From contig CALXJU010000012.1 of the NCBI GenBank assembly GCA_944388705.1, positions 1 to 40,301 on the forward strand: DNA of 40,301 bases, read 5' to 3'. Positions 1 through 7,298 of this stretch are shown here, in pieces. Below the pieces are notes generated by a model, which saw nothing but the letters and a program-made list of their open reading frames with translations, was not told the DNA's origin and made no database searches. The stretch comes from an uncultured Clostridia bacterium. Lineage in GTDB: Bacteria; Bacillota; Clostridia; TANB77; CAG-508. Positions within the stretch are counted from its first letter, which is position 1. The number at the start of each line of letters is the position of its first letter. The translations under genes were made by a program, and so were the position numbers.

Positions 1-51
1 TCAATGCAATTGTAAATATGTTACGACAAATATTATATACTATCACAAATA

Positions 52-618
52 TTATGTCAAGTTTTTGTCGTTGTTTTTTGGATATCTAATAGCTTGTATA
101 CCAAAATCATCTTTTAAATGATTTAATAAATCCATTAAATTTTTAACTTCTGAAACCCTAACATTTCCAGGATTTATTCTTTCTGCCATTAATATAGGAT
201 ACCATTGATTTGTAGCATATACTTCTGATTCAGTTGGTGATGGAATATAATATATATACATTAATTTTTTATTCATGGCTGCATACATAATTTCACCGAT
301 TGTACCTGCAGTAATTTTTTCTTGTAAAAATGCTACTAAAATATCGATTTCTGGAATTATTTTGAATTCCATATCAGCAATTAACTTAGATGATAAGGAA
401 GGTTTTCCATGTTCATCTGCATAATAAAATGATGGCCATCCGTAAGAATATTTATTATTCAATTTGATAGGATCAAATGGCATTAATATTTTTTTACTAT
501 CTACTAGAAATGTACGGTAATCCTTTTCTAAATCTAATTCTTGCGTTTTTGGATCTATTATCATACTACCTGCAAAATATATTTTTTTATTGCAATCTTT
601 TTCATTATTTGTTTTCAA
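52..618 (-). CDS. Nucleoside 2-deoxyribosyltransferase-like protein, TTG start
   Basis: Probably a member of the nucleoside 2-deoxyribosyltransferase fold family, whose enzymes cleave or exchange the N-glycosidic bond of deoxynucleosides or deoxynucleotides. The start KKIYFAGSMI (residues 11-20) fits the first strand of that fold. TAGTIGEIMYAA (103-114) fits the GTxxE segment, in which Glu109 would be the nucleophile. The start is decided by the sequence: GAGGAGA lies just upstream of a TTG whose first base is at 618, two bases beyond the stop of the preceding gene. A longer reading from an ATG at 669 would overlap that gene by 50 bases and has no such site. Last gene of the four-gene operon. 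The family assignment rests on motif and length (188 aa); substrate unknown. Confidence 0.62.
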   Translation of the reverse strand: MKTNNEKDCNKKIYFAGSMIIDPKTQELDLEKDYRTFLVDSKKILMPFDPIKLNNKYSYGWPSFYYADEHGKPSLSSKLIADMEFKIIPEIDILVAFLQEKITAGTIGEIMYAAMNKKLMYIYYIPSPTESEVYATNQWYPILMAERINPGNVRVSEVKNLMDLLNHLKDDFGIQAIRYPKNNDKNLT

Positions 619-619
619 T

Positions 620-2134
620 TTATTTCTCCTCAATTCCCTGAAAATATTTTTTATTTTTCCACGCTTCATCTATTAAATATAGTTTTCCTTTTTCATCTGT
701 TTCAAACATTTTCATTTTTTTCATCATATTTTTTATTTCTATTATGTTTTGTTTATTTTCTTCCAAGATTTGATGTTTTAATTTTTCCGTTTCTTTTCTT
801 GTTCTTATACGTTGTTTAGTAAAAAAAGAATTTTTATCAAATTTTTCGAATATATCCAATGTATCAAAGGTATTTTCGTAATAAACTACTGAATTTGATG
901 TATTTGTCCTTAAATATTTCAAACCTGTTTCTTCACCAATAAGTAAACGTACATATGGTGGTTTTCCTGTATATTTGTTATTCAAATAGAAATTTTTATT
1001 ATTGTCAATAAAATAATCAAATCTTCCTTTTTTCTTTTGTTTGAAGAATTCATCATACCCTGAAATCTTTTCAGCTTCCATTAATTCAACACAATTTTTT
1101 GTATTTTCTTCTGACAATTTATGTGGTATTACATGAATATGAGCATGCATTGCAGAATTTTTTTCTAACAATGAATTCCACTCAGTAGAAATCCTTTCTA
1201 ACTCTTTTTCTTGTTCAGAATAAGGAAGCGAATCTATATATTTTAATCTATCTGACCTAAATTCTTCATATTGCTGTGCTCCATGTTCTGTAACAATTGG
1301 GAAAAAACCATTTCTTTCCTTTAAAAATTGTGTTACTTTTTTAAGAATACTAATAAAATCTTTACGTTCTTTAGCATTAAATTGTAATGATGATACAAGA
1401 AACCTCTTAGGACAGATGTTTACATGTCCTGGTACTATTGTTTTATCATTGGCCATAACAACCATAGTATCATTTTCAGCAATAATGTTTTCATAGAATG
1501 GGTTTGTTTGAAATTCTCTATTAGCTAAATAGTTATTTATTGCTTTCAAGCACCAATGATTTGTATGCGAATAATCTAATCTATCATCACCAAATTTTTG
1601 TATTGACATTCGATTTTTAATATTTTTTTCTAATCCAAAATATTTCATTGCATATTTAACTGATTCTTCTAATGAACCACTAGTAGATGTATTTACTATT
1701 GGCACATGGAATTTTTGAGCAATTTTTATATTGATATTTATCCAATATTCGTTATCATACCAAGTAGATTCATCTTCATGTCTTGCTTTTAATCTTGAGA
1801 TAGTATCTTCTAAATTGGCATAGCACATAACTAAAGGTATTTGTTCAAAATATTTTTTAAACTCATCCCATCTTTTTTCTGGTAAAGCACTAATTGGTGT
1901 TATTAGTCCTCTATCAAAAATTGTATCTTCTTTACACTCAAGTGCTTTATCAAGTGCTTTTTTTGTCATATTTATAAGTTCATCTTCTTTAACAGATAAA
2001 GGTTCTATATCATATTGAATACCATATTCACTAAAAAAATGACAATATCTTATTCCCAATCTTTTAGCAATCTCCTTTGCTACTGATGTTTTTCCAGATC
2101 CATCATAACCTTCTAACATAAAAATTTTTGCCAT
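620..2134 (-). CDS. P-loop nucleotide kinase fused to a HIT-type hydrolase domain
   Basis: A 504-aa two-domain protein. Residues 1-170 look like a thymidylate-kinase-type P-loop enzyme: Walker A GYDGSGKTS at 9-17, and FDRG at 73-76 where this family carries its DR motif. Residues about 205-345 look like a HIT domain: VVMANDKTIVPGHVNICPKR (225-244) is the usual N-terminal strand-turn with PGH, and HAHIHVIPH (330-338) is the histidine triad His330, His332 and His334. A region rich in charged residues follows (about 345-504), with no recognised motif. Known families: dNMP kinases phosphorylate nucleoside monophosphates, and HIT enzymes hydrolyse or transfer nucleotidyl groups. The combination suggests activation and trimming of one nucleotide, which is inference. 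The gene stops two bases before the start of the deoxyribosyltransferase-like gene, so the two are probably translationally coupled. Confidence 0.75.
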   Translation of the reverse strand: MAKIFMLEGYDGSGKTSVAKEIAKRLGIRYCHFFSEYGIQYDIEPLSVKEDELINMTKKALDKALECKEDTIFDRGLITPISALPEKRWDEFKKYFEQIPLVMCYANLEDTISRLKARHEDESTWYDNEYWININIKIAQKFHVPIVNTSTSGSLEESVKYAMKYFGLEKNIKNRMSIQKFGDDRLDYSHTNHWCLKAINNYLANREFQTNPFYENIIAENDTMVVMANDKTIVPGHVNICPKRFLVSSLQFNAKERKDFISILKKVTQFLKERNGFFPIVTEHGAQQYEEFRSDRLKYIDSLPYSEQEKELERISTEWNSLLEKNSAMHAHIHVIPHKLSEENTKNCVELMEAEKISGYDEFFKQKKKGRFDYFIDNNKNFYLNNKYTGKPPYVRLLIGEETGLKYLRTNTSNSVVYYENTFDTLDIFEKFDKNSFFTKQRIRTRKETEKLKHQILEENKQNIIEIKNMMKKMKMFETDEKGKLYLIDEAWKNKKYFQGIEEK

Positions 2135-2178
2135 AATATATTTTTCTCTCCTAAATTATTTTTTATTTTGATATTTTT

Positions 2179-2904
2179 TCAATTCTTTATATTTTCTTCG
2201 CTAGTTGTTCGTGTCCAAACATTAGTTATTTCACCATCGGGAAACATTTTCCAGGCTTTAACATTATTTTTTATAGCAGGTCTATCACAACGTAGGATAA
2301 CATGTCCTCTATATATTTGTGCTGCATGAAATTCGAAAGCCCTTACAAATTTTGAATTTGGTAAGTCATCTAAATAGTCAACATTTTTTCTTTGAACACA
2401 CCAGTCATTTGCGAAATTTAAAGTGGAAAATTTAAGATAATATCTTTTTTCATATTTATCAATAAACTTGTCTAAATCTGACATGGTTGGAAATCTTTCT
2501 TGCCATATTATTGTACTTAATGTTATATCAGATTTATAATCTAATTGATTAGGAAGTTCAGTCTGACCATAGTATGAAACATTAAAACTATCTACTATTT
2601 CGTCTAACTCTTTCATGACTGATGGATTATCATAATTCGTTGTCAAAATCAAATTAAATCCATATTCTTTTATTTTTTTTGCAATTTTTACAACATTTGG
2701 ATGTTCTGTTGGCTCTCCTCCTGTTAAAATAATATCTTTAAATCTATTTTCAATAGCAAAATTCAAAGCCTTCTCCACATTTTGTATCGTTATATACTCT
2801 TCTCTACCACGATATTTGTCTGTACAAAATGGACATGCTCTTCTACATTTATGGGTTAATACAATTGTCATATAGTCGGTATCCTTAGTTTCAAGTTTAT
2901 ACAC
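2179..2904 (-). CDS. Radical SAM protein
   Basis: A short (241 aa) radical SAM enzyme. The cluster motif is HKCRRACPFC at 19-28, with Cys20, Cys24 and Cys27 in the CX3CX2C pattern that holds the [4Fe-4S] cluster and SAM. TGGEPTEHP (61-69) is the GGEP SAM-binding segment. Two isolated later cysteines (NDWC, LRCD) do not make a clear SPASM cluster. The preferred start is the GTG at 2904, eight bases after AAGGAG at 2913-2918; the GTG at 2913 overlaps that site and is too close. It lies between the unknown 273-aa gene and the kinase-HIT gene in one operon, so a nucleotide or nucleoside substrate is plausible but unproven. It lacks the N-terminal pattern I associate with viperin. Confidence 0.85.
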   Translation of the reverse strand: MYKLETKDTDYMTIVLTHKCRRACPFCTDKYRGREEYITIQNVEKALNFAIENRFKDIILTGGEPTEHPNVVKIAKKIKEYGFNLILTTNYDNPSVMKELDEIVDSFNVSYYGQTELPNQLDYKSDITLSTIIWQERFPTMSDLDKFIDKYEKRYYLKFSTLNFANDWCVQRKNVDYLDDLPNSKFVRAFEFHAAQIYRGHVILRCDRPAIKNNVKAWKMFPDGEITNVWTRTTSEENIKN

Positions 2905-2953
2905 TTCTTTCACTCCTTCATTTTTCTAATCTATGATGTTTATAGTACATATA

Positions 2954-3775
2954 TTAATCATCTAAGTTTTGAAGAATCATTGGTTCAAAAATATCATCTA
3001 AAAAGCGTTGTTGCAAAGTATCTGACATATTTCCAGTATAATATCCTCCACCATCTAACATTTGTATTCCAGAATATATTCCATCAACAAATAGGATGTC
3101 ACCATTTTGTTCGTCTAATGCCATTTTTACTGGCTTTTCTTCAACCCAAACTACATCTCCGTTTTTATGTATTTTTCCGTCTTTTAATTCAAAACTATCT
3201 TCTACAAAAGCATACAATTTAATTCTAATTCCAACTTGACCTGTTTCTTTATCTCTATATCTTGGATACTCAGTCCATTTAGGTGTATTACTAAAGTCAT
3301 TCCACTTTTTAGTATCAAATATATAGTTTAATCCATCTAATTTTTCTAAATTATGATTTTGAAAATTCTCTTCAAACCTTTTCGCATCACTTTCACAAAA
3401 TGCATCTTGAGCATATGAGCTACATTCTATTTGAATCCAATTTTCTCCTCTATCAGTAATATTAGGAGATTTTATAATTTTAGCAAATGAACTAGAATAT
3501 GGCCTCACTATACAACTTCGATGTTTTGGTTCGTGAGCACCTCTTTGTGCAGTTTTACGTGATACTTCAACAGCATGTCCTAATCCATCTGCTGAAGACG
3601 TTTGATACCACCATGACTTTCTATCTAATGTTTTGAATATATCTTCACTAGCTATTCCTCCTAATATCTGTGCTAAAAATGTAGGATGACATAGTTTTCC
3701 TTTTTCTTTAATATATGCATGTAACTTATTTTCTATAAAAAATTTATCTTCTGTGGCTAAAGTAAAATATCCCAT
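2954..3775 (-). CDS. Uncharacterised protein, first gene of the radical SAM/kinase-HIT operon
   Basis: A 273-aa soluble-looking protein with no signal peptide or membrane segment. I do not recognise the family. It is rich in aromatic and charged residues. A central stretch holds RSCIVRPYSSSFAKI near residues 87-101 and a small group of cysteines (IECSSYAQDAFCES). The C-terminal part (about 205-273) reads like a compact beta-rich domain: GDVVWVEEKPVKMALDE, then YSGIQML and YTGNMSDTLQQRFL. The ATG at 3775 follows AAAGGTAG and a near-consensus promoter. Being first in the operon, it may be the substrate-recognition or scaffold partner of the enzymes that follow; this is inference from position only. 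Confidence 0.6.
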   Translation of the reverse strand: MGYFTLATEDKFFIENKLHAYIKEKGKLCHPTFLAQILGGIASEDIFKTLDRKSWWYQTSSADGLGHAVEVSRKTAQRGAHEPKHRSCIVRPYSSSFAKIIKSPNITDRGENWIQIECSSYAQDAFCESDAKRFEENFQNHNLEKLDGLNYIFDTKKWNDFSNTPKWTEYPRYRDKETGQVGIRIKLYAFVEDSFELKDGKIHKNGDVVWVEEKPVKMALDEQNGDILFVDGIYSGIQMLDGGGYYTGNMSDTLQQRFLDDIFEPMILQNLDD

Positions 3776-3807
3776 TTTTTTCTACCTTTCTTTTAAATTA
3801 TGTATTT

Positions 3808-3836
3808 ATATTACTATAATCTAATAGTTTTGTCAA
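3808..3836 (-). promoter_or_regulatory. Sigma-A-type promoter for the radical SAM/kinase-HIT operon
   Basis: On the minus strand TTGACA (3831-3836) is followed by a 17-base spacer and TAATAT (3808-3813). This is a full-consensus -35 with a one-mismatch -10 at ideal spacing, 33 bases from the ATG at 3775. It marks the four genes down to 52 as one transcription unit. Confidence 0.8.
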
Positions 3837-3870
3837 ACCAAAAATTAGGCACTGGACAAAGTTTATATAT

Positions 3871-3923
3871 AAAAAAATTTCTTATTCAATTGAAACAATA
3901 AAAGTCAAATTGAATAAGAAATT
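3871..3923 (-). terminator. Intrinsic terminator after endonuclease V
   Basis: A 16-bp perfect stem, AATTTCTTATTCAATT at 3876-3891 paired with 3908-3923, with a 16-base loop. On the minus strand it is followed by a run of T (3871-3877). It lies just after the stop of the endonuclease V gene and separates that unit from the operon promoter at 3808-3836. Confidence 0.85.
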
Positions 3924-3940
3924 ATTTTAATGGAAAATTT

Positions 3941-4645
3941 CTATCTTGTATCTAAAAATTTCTTCCTAAGTTTATGGGTTTCAATATCCGCAAAACGAGT
4001 AGGAATAGGTATCCTACTTTCCTTATTAACGCAATGCATAATTATTGTTTTTGCATTTTCTAAGGACATATAGTTTCCAACTGAAACAAATATAGGTTTA
4101 CAGTTTTGTCTAGTTCTTAAAGCAATTCCCAGTATTTCATTGTTTTTGCTAACTATGTTAGTACTTGCTCCAATGTAATTGTCAGGCATATCAAAACTCA
4201 AATTCTCTTCTACACGAAAAAAAGTTTTAGCTACACCAATACACGGCTTATTTAAATAAAATGAAGCATGTGTGGCAATCCCTATTCTTTTAGGATGTAA
4301 TATGCCATTACCGTCAAAAATGAAAATATCAGGCGTAGCTTCTATTTGTTTAGTAGCTTCTAATACCAAAGGGAGCTCACGAAAAGATAAAAAACCTGGG
4401 TGATACTCAACATCTACTTCCCCAATATATCCAATTTCTTGAATAATGTTTAAAGTATTATAATCCATTATAATTATACTACAACAACCATATTCTTGTA
4501 TTCCTATTTTGGTATATGCTACATCAACTCCTGCAACGTACCGTATCTTTGAGCAATCCAGTGGTTCTTGACAAAGCCGATCCTGAAAATATTTTTGTTT
4601 TTGTAACCATTTTAACTTAATCTCGGTTTGTTTTTCATTTTCCAT
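3941..4645 (-). CDS. nfi: Endonuclease V (deoxyinosine 3' endonuclease)
   Basis: Cuts DNA (and, in some members, RNA) one base 3' of deoxyinosine and so starts repair of deaminated adenine. The 234-aa length is normal. The family motifs are present: RYVAGVDVAY (35-44) with Asp41, YHPGFLSFRE (81-90) with Glu90, and FDGNGILHPKRIGIATH (110-126) with Asp111, the three metal-binding acids expected in the family. CIGVAKT follows. The ATG has a GAGGTGAT ribosome site. It starts 35 bases downstream of the NrnA-like gene, so the two probably share a transcript, with a strong hairpin terminator afterwards. Confidence 0.95.
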   Translation of the reverse strand: MENEKQTEIKLKWLQKQKYFQDRLCQEPLDCSKIRYVAGVDVAYTKIGIQEYGCCSIIIMDYNTLNIIQEIGYIGEVDVEYHPGFLSFRELPLVLEATKQIEATPDIFIFDGNGILHPKRIGIATHASFYLNKPCIGVAKTFFRVEENLSFDMPDNYIGASTNIVSKNNEILGIALRTRQNCKPIFVSVGNYMSLENAKTIIMHCVNKESRIPIPTRFADIETHKLRKKFLDTR

Positions 4646-4679
4646 TATATCACCTCATCTTAATATCAACAATACATAT

Positions 4680-5687
4680 TTAGTTACCTAAGATAGCTGT
4701 AACCAAAAGTTTAAATATATGATTTAAAGTTGTCTCAGTAGTGTCAGAAATAGTCATTTTAAATCCAGCAGAATTTGAATGACCGCCCCCTTGCAAAAAG
4801 ATCTTTCGCTCTACCATTAAAGCACAAATATAATTCAAGTCAACATTTGATAAAGTAGTTCTCATAGAACCTTTAATTTCATGATTTTCATTTTCAATCA
4901 ATAAAACTAAAGTGTTACAAGGAACCATATCTAATATTTGCTGAATAATTGCTTTATGGTTAACTGTTTTTAAATTGTACTCTTCTGGGTTTAAATCTGA
5001 TTGAAGAATATAAGTACATCCAATCCCTTGGTTAATAATCAATCTTTTAATAGTTAAACTTGCTAAAATTTGGGTTCTAACATCTACATTTCTCAATTGT
5101 TCTTTGATATTTTGAATATCAACACCTACTTTTTTGCAATAGCTTAAAATGTCTCTACATTCATCAGTAACATTTAATGTCAAACCAATAGTATCAGACA
5201 TAATACCAATAGCGACACATCTGAGAAAAGAATTACTATTTTGCTCGCACATATACATATGAAATTCTCTATATATAATGCAAGTACATGATGTAGCAGA
5301 TGTGTCGATTATATAGTTCTCAGTTCCCATTAAATTTCCAGAAACTTCATGGTGATCAATGATAATACACTGTTGAGATGAAAATTCTCTCAATAAGTTA
5401 CTTCCTTCCACCCTTGAATAATCAGAACAATCTACAATTATGACTAAATCATGATTGTTCATCGTACAATTCTTTGTCAGAATGTTATGCTTGTCAATAA
5501 AAGACAAATCTTTACTTATATAAGGTATAAATACCTCAATATTTTTAGGATCTTTTCCTAAACTAACAAGCAAATAATACATAGCAATTGAACTAGAAAT
5601 TGCATCACCATCTGGTCTAACATGTGTAAGAATTAAAAATGTTTTGGCCTGACAAACATTATCCATAATTTTTTTCCGTACATCCAT
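4680..5687 (-). CDS. nrnA: DHH/DHHA1 phosphoesterase, NrnA-like (nanoRNase / pAp phosphatase)
   Basis: A 335-aa DHH-family enzyme. Known members degrade 2-5 nt RNA and dephosphorylate pAp or cyclic-dinucleotide products such as pApA. Motifs in order: LTHVRPDGDAIS (20-31) with Asp26 and Asp28, VDCSD (85-89), IDHHE (110-114), and the DHHA1 substrate motif GGGHSNSAGF (300-309). All expected metal and substrate residues are visible, so it should be active. The start follows AAGGAGG. The NrnA call against a c-di-NMP-specific GdpP-like role rests on the absence of membrane, PAS or GGDEF domains. The gene sits upstream of endonuclease V on one likely transcript. Confidence 0.88.
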   Translation of the reverse strand: MDVRKKIMDNVCQAKTFLILTHVRPDGDAISSSIAMYYLLVSLGKDPKNIEVFIPYISKDLSFIDKHNILTKNCTMNNHDLVIIVDCSDYSRVEGSNLLREFSSQQCIIIDHHEVSGNLMGTENYIIDTSATSCTCIIYREFHMYMCEQNSNSFLRCVAIGIMSDTIGLTLNVTDECRDILSYCKKVGVDIQNIKEQLRNVDVRTQILASLTIKRLIINQGIGCTYILQSDLNPEEYNLKTVNHKAIIQQILDMVPCNTLVLLIENENHEIKGSMRTTLSNVDLNYICALMVERKIFLQGGGHSNSAGFKMTISDTTETTLNHIFKLLVTAILGN

Positions 5688-5944
5688 TTAGTAGTATCCT
5701 CCTTCTTTGATTACATAGTTATTTTACACCTAAAATATGTACTTTGTATAAAATATCTTCCCTCCTTTGTAATTTTATATTTTCTTATGTGAGTCAATTT
5801 CTTTCGTATAAAATGGCAGATAATATCTATTCCATTAATATAAGAATTAAAATTAATTAATTCTTGTATCGTATTTTTAAATTTAGTTAATTTTACTATT
5901 TTTTTTAATTTCTGTCAATTAGTAATAAGTTCTATATCCTTTTT
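5688..5944. other. AT-rich intergenic region upstream of the NrnA-like gene
   Basis: About 250 bases of very AT-rich DNA between the start of the NrnA-like gene and the GC-rich structured element. I see no convincing reading frame. A minor AT hairpin (AAGAATTAA at 5842-5850 with TTAATTCTT at 5857-5865) is present. No promoter with both good boxes at 16-18 base spacing was found, although the NrnA promoter must lie here. Confidence 0.4.
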
Positions 5945-6056
5945 TGCAGGATCAGGGAGACGTCTCGTATCCCGATAACTACCTAAAAGCGTGGCTTTTA
6001 GCAGGGTGCTCTTTAAAAATGGAGTCGACTTTTGTACGTCTCCACTTTTAAGCAAA
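5945..6056. ncRNA. GC-rich structured element, candidate non-coding RNA (strand unresolved)
   Basis: An island far richer in G and C than the flanking DNA, with no open frame. On the plus strand it folds as three consecutive hairpins: GGGAGACG/CGTATCCC with a TCT loop (5955-5973, one mismatch), CTAAAAGC/GCTTTTAG with a GTG loop (5983-6001, perfect 8 bp), and a long stem CTTTAAAAATGGAG (6011-6024) with CTCCACTTTTAAG (6040-6052). GGAGACGT (5956-5963) is also exactly complementary to ACGTCTCC (6036-6043), which would make a competing fold or pseudoknot. A hairpin with T-rich flanks on both sides follows at 6061-6086. I cannot assign a family. It could be a plus-strand RNA ending in that hairpin, or a leader of the NrnA-like gene on the minus strand. 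Confidence 0.5.
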
Positions 6057-6060
6057 AAAC

Positions 6061-6086
6061 AAGCATAAGCCTTTCAATTTATGCTT
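6061..6086. terminator. Hairpin terminator between the structured element and the HTH gene
   Basis: AAGCATAA (6061-6068) pairs with TTATGCTT (6079-6086). On the minus strand the stem is followed by GTTTTTTG, a good U-run for ending transcripts that come from the HTH gene. On the plus strand it is followed by a looser T-rich tract (ATTTCATCTTTTTATTT), so it may also end a plus-strand RNA from the structured element. Confidence 0.6.
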
Positions 6087-6238
6087 ATTTCATCTTTTTA
6101 TTTAACTTCTTCTTTTAACTTAATGCCATTCTTTAATCCTGCCAGATTATATTTTTTATGAAAGTAATAACTCTCATACATGCTTATCCTAACATCACCT
6201 CTATTTGTTTGTGATATTAACTTTGTTAAAATTATTAT

Positions 6239-6691
6239 TCAAGTCTTTTCTAAAAATAAATTATTTGCATATAAACTATTCCAATCAAAGTCACTATAAT
6301 CTCTATTAGATTTATGTTTTGACTTATTATAATATATTTTATTATTATTTATTATATCTTTAACATCTCTGTTAACAGAATTCTTATTAATTTGTTTATA
6401 GGTATTTACATATCTATTAGTAGGTGTAATTTTTCTAAAAGCTATTTCTTTTGAATTCTCCTTACAAATTATTTGTACATTTATATATCCTTTTTTCTTT
6501 AATGAATTAATAATTCTTGATGCTTGTACATTACAGATATTCAATAACTTGCTTATATATGAATTAGACATTATACAATCGTTTTCTTTACTTAAAGATA
6601 AAATCATTGAAAAGATTGTTTTTTCTTTATCATTTAAATTCTTATCTACTAACACTTCATATGGTATCCATATCCCTTTAAATTCTTTCAA
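6239..6691 (-). CDS. Helix-turn-helix protein of the plasmid/phage replication-initiator type
   Basis: A 150-aa protein. Residues 1-75 match the HTH module common at the N-terminus of plasmid, phage and ICE replication proteins: FKGIWIPYEVL, then NDKEKTIFSMILSLS, then a winged helix with NSYISKLLNICNVQASRIIN and KKKGYINV. The rest is polar and asparagine/lysine rich, ending in SDFDWNSLYANN, a tail I associate with such proteins. The only available start is a TTG at 6691, two or three bases after AAGGAG, which is unusually close, and an in-frame stop lies just upstream; translation may be weak. No integrase, relaxase or other replication gene is near, so it is either a lone regulator or a remnant of an element. 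Confidence 0.55.
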   Translation of the reverse strand: MKEFKGIWIPYEVLVDKNLNDKEKTIFSMILSLSKENDCIMSNSYISKLLNICNVQASRIINSLKKKGYINVQIICKENSKEIAFRKITPTNRYVNTYKQINKNSVNRDVKDIINNNKIYYNKSKHKSNRDYSDFDWNSLYANNLFLEKT

Positions 6692-6722
6692 TACTCCTTT
6701 TTCTTTCTAACCAATTGCTCCA

Positions 6723-6738
6723 CACAATCGATTCTGTG
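6723..6738. promoter_or_regulatory. Near-palindrome upstream of the HTH gene, possible operator
   Basis: CACAATCGATTCTGTG reads almost the same on both strands around AATCGATT, with one extra base on one side. It lies 32-47 bases upstream of the HTH start, where an autoregulatory operator could sit. Binding is inference. Confidence 0.3.
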
Positions 6739-6924
6739 CCATTTAAATATAAAATTAGATTAACTTATCGATACTAAAAAATTTAAGCAATATCAGACTT
6801 TTTATTTATTCATCCAAAGATGATGACTTTACGGGGGTCTTTGCCTTATTCCATAGTAATATATAAACTTTTTGTTATATCTATAAATAAAGAATGCACC
6901 AAACAGGACCGTCCCCTTTTGAAA
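6739..6924. other. Non-coding spacer between the HTH gene and the 6S RNA, with a REP-like fragment
   Basis: No supported gene. It holds a short G-rich patch (ACGGGGGTC at 6831-6839) and, at about 6895-6920, sequence whose minus strand reads GGGGACGGTCCTGTTTGGTG. That resembles the GGGGACGGTTCT-type dispersed repeats I recall around RAYT/IS200-like transposases in Firmicutes. Only one copy is present here and no transposase is near. Confidence 0.3.
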
Positions 6925-7146
6925 CAAAAAAAGAAAAGTCCCCGCCTTAGCCGTAAGTTGATTGAATTTTTAAGGACCTGCCCTCGACAGGTGGGTTCCG
7001 TCTTAAGTACTCCTGGGCTTCTTACTACTCGAAAGTGTAAGCTTGCACGCCATACCTAAAGATTATGGTCCCTCTTTTAAACTTGTAGGTTCTAAAAATT
7101 CTGTGCTACACGCACTATGCAGGGCTTTTCTTTTTTCTTTATTGTT
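6925..7146 (-). ncRNA. ssrS: 6S RNA
   Basis: 6S RNA binds the housekeeping RNA polymerase holoenzyme by mimicking an open promoter and damps transcription in stationary phase. Seen on the minus strand: closing strand AAAAGCCCTGC (7119-7129) pairing with GCGGGGACTTTT (6934-6945), about 195 nt in between, a central region with TAGAACCTACAAG, a GC-containing terminal hairpin with a TTCG loop near 7017-7042, and a 3' central hairpin ACCTG/CAGGT within GGAACCCACC...GGTCCTTAAAA. This order matches Firmicutes 6S RNA as I know it. A T-run after the closing stem (6925-6933) ends the RNA, and a good promoter precedes it. It is separate from YqeY, which lies upstream on the same strand. Confidence 0.82.
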
Positions 7147-7152
7147 ATACTT

Positions 7153-7181
7153 ATTTTAGCATATAAAATAATAAATTGCAA
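7153..7181 (-). promoter_or_regulatory. Promoter of the 6S RNA gene
   Basis: Minus strand TTGCAA (7176-7181), 17-base spacer, TAAAAT (7153-7158). The start point should be near 7146, about 17 bases before the closing stem of the RNA. Confidence 0.6.
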
Positions 7182-7298
7182 CTATATTATAGTTTAAATC
7201 TTCGATATTTTATATACTATATTTATTATTTCTTTAATTTATTTGTTTATTCTCTCTCTTTTAAATTTTTTCAAATATCATATTTTTCCAATTTTATT
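7182..7298. other. AT-rich gap between the 6S promoter and YqeY
   Basis: Just over 100 bases of AT-rich DNA downstream of YqeY. I see no gene and no clear terminator hairpin. Confidence 0.4.

Noticed and set aside
2179..2904. Viperin (ddhNTP synthase) as identity of the radical SAM protein
   Set aside because: The sequence around CX3CX2C (HKCRRACPFC) and the length of 241 aa do not fit the viperin pattern I know; only the neighbourhood logic is similar.
6700..6740. tRNA or attachment site beside the HTH gene
   Set aside because: No cloverleaf and no CCA/T-loop signature could be drawn; no duplicate of the sequence elsewhere in the window.
6820..7059. Plus-strand open frame of 79 codons
   Set aside because: It lies opposite the 6S RNA and its flank, with no ribosome site and no protein-like composition.
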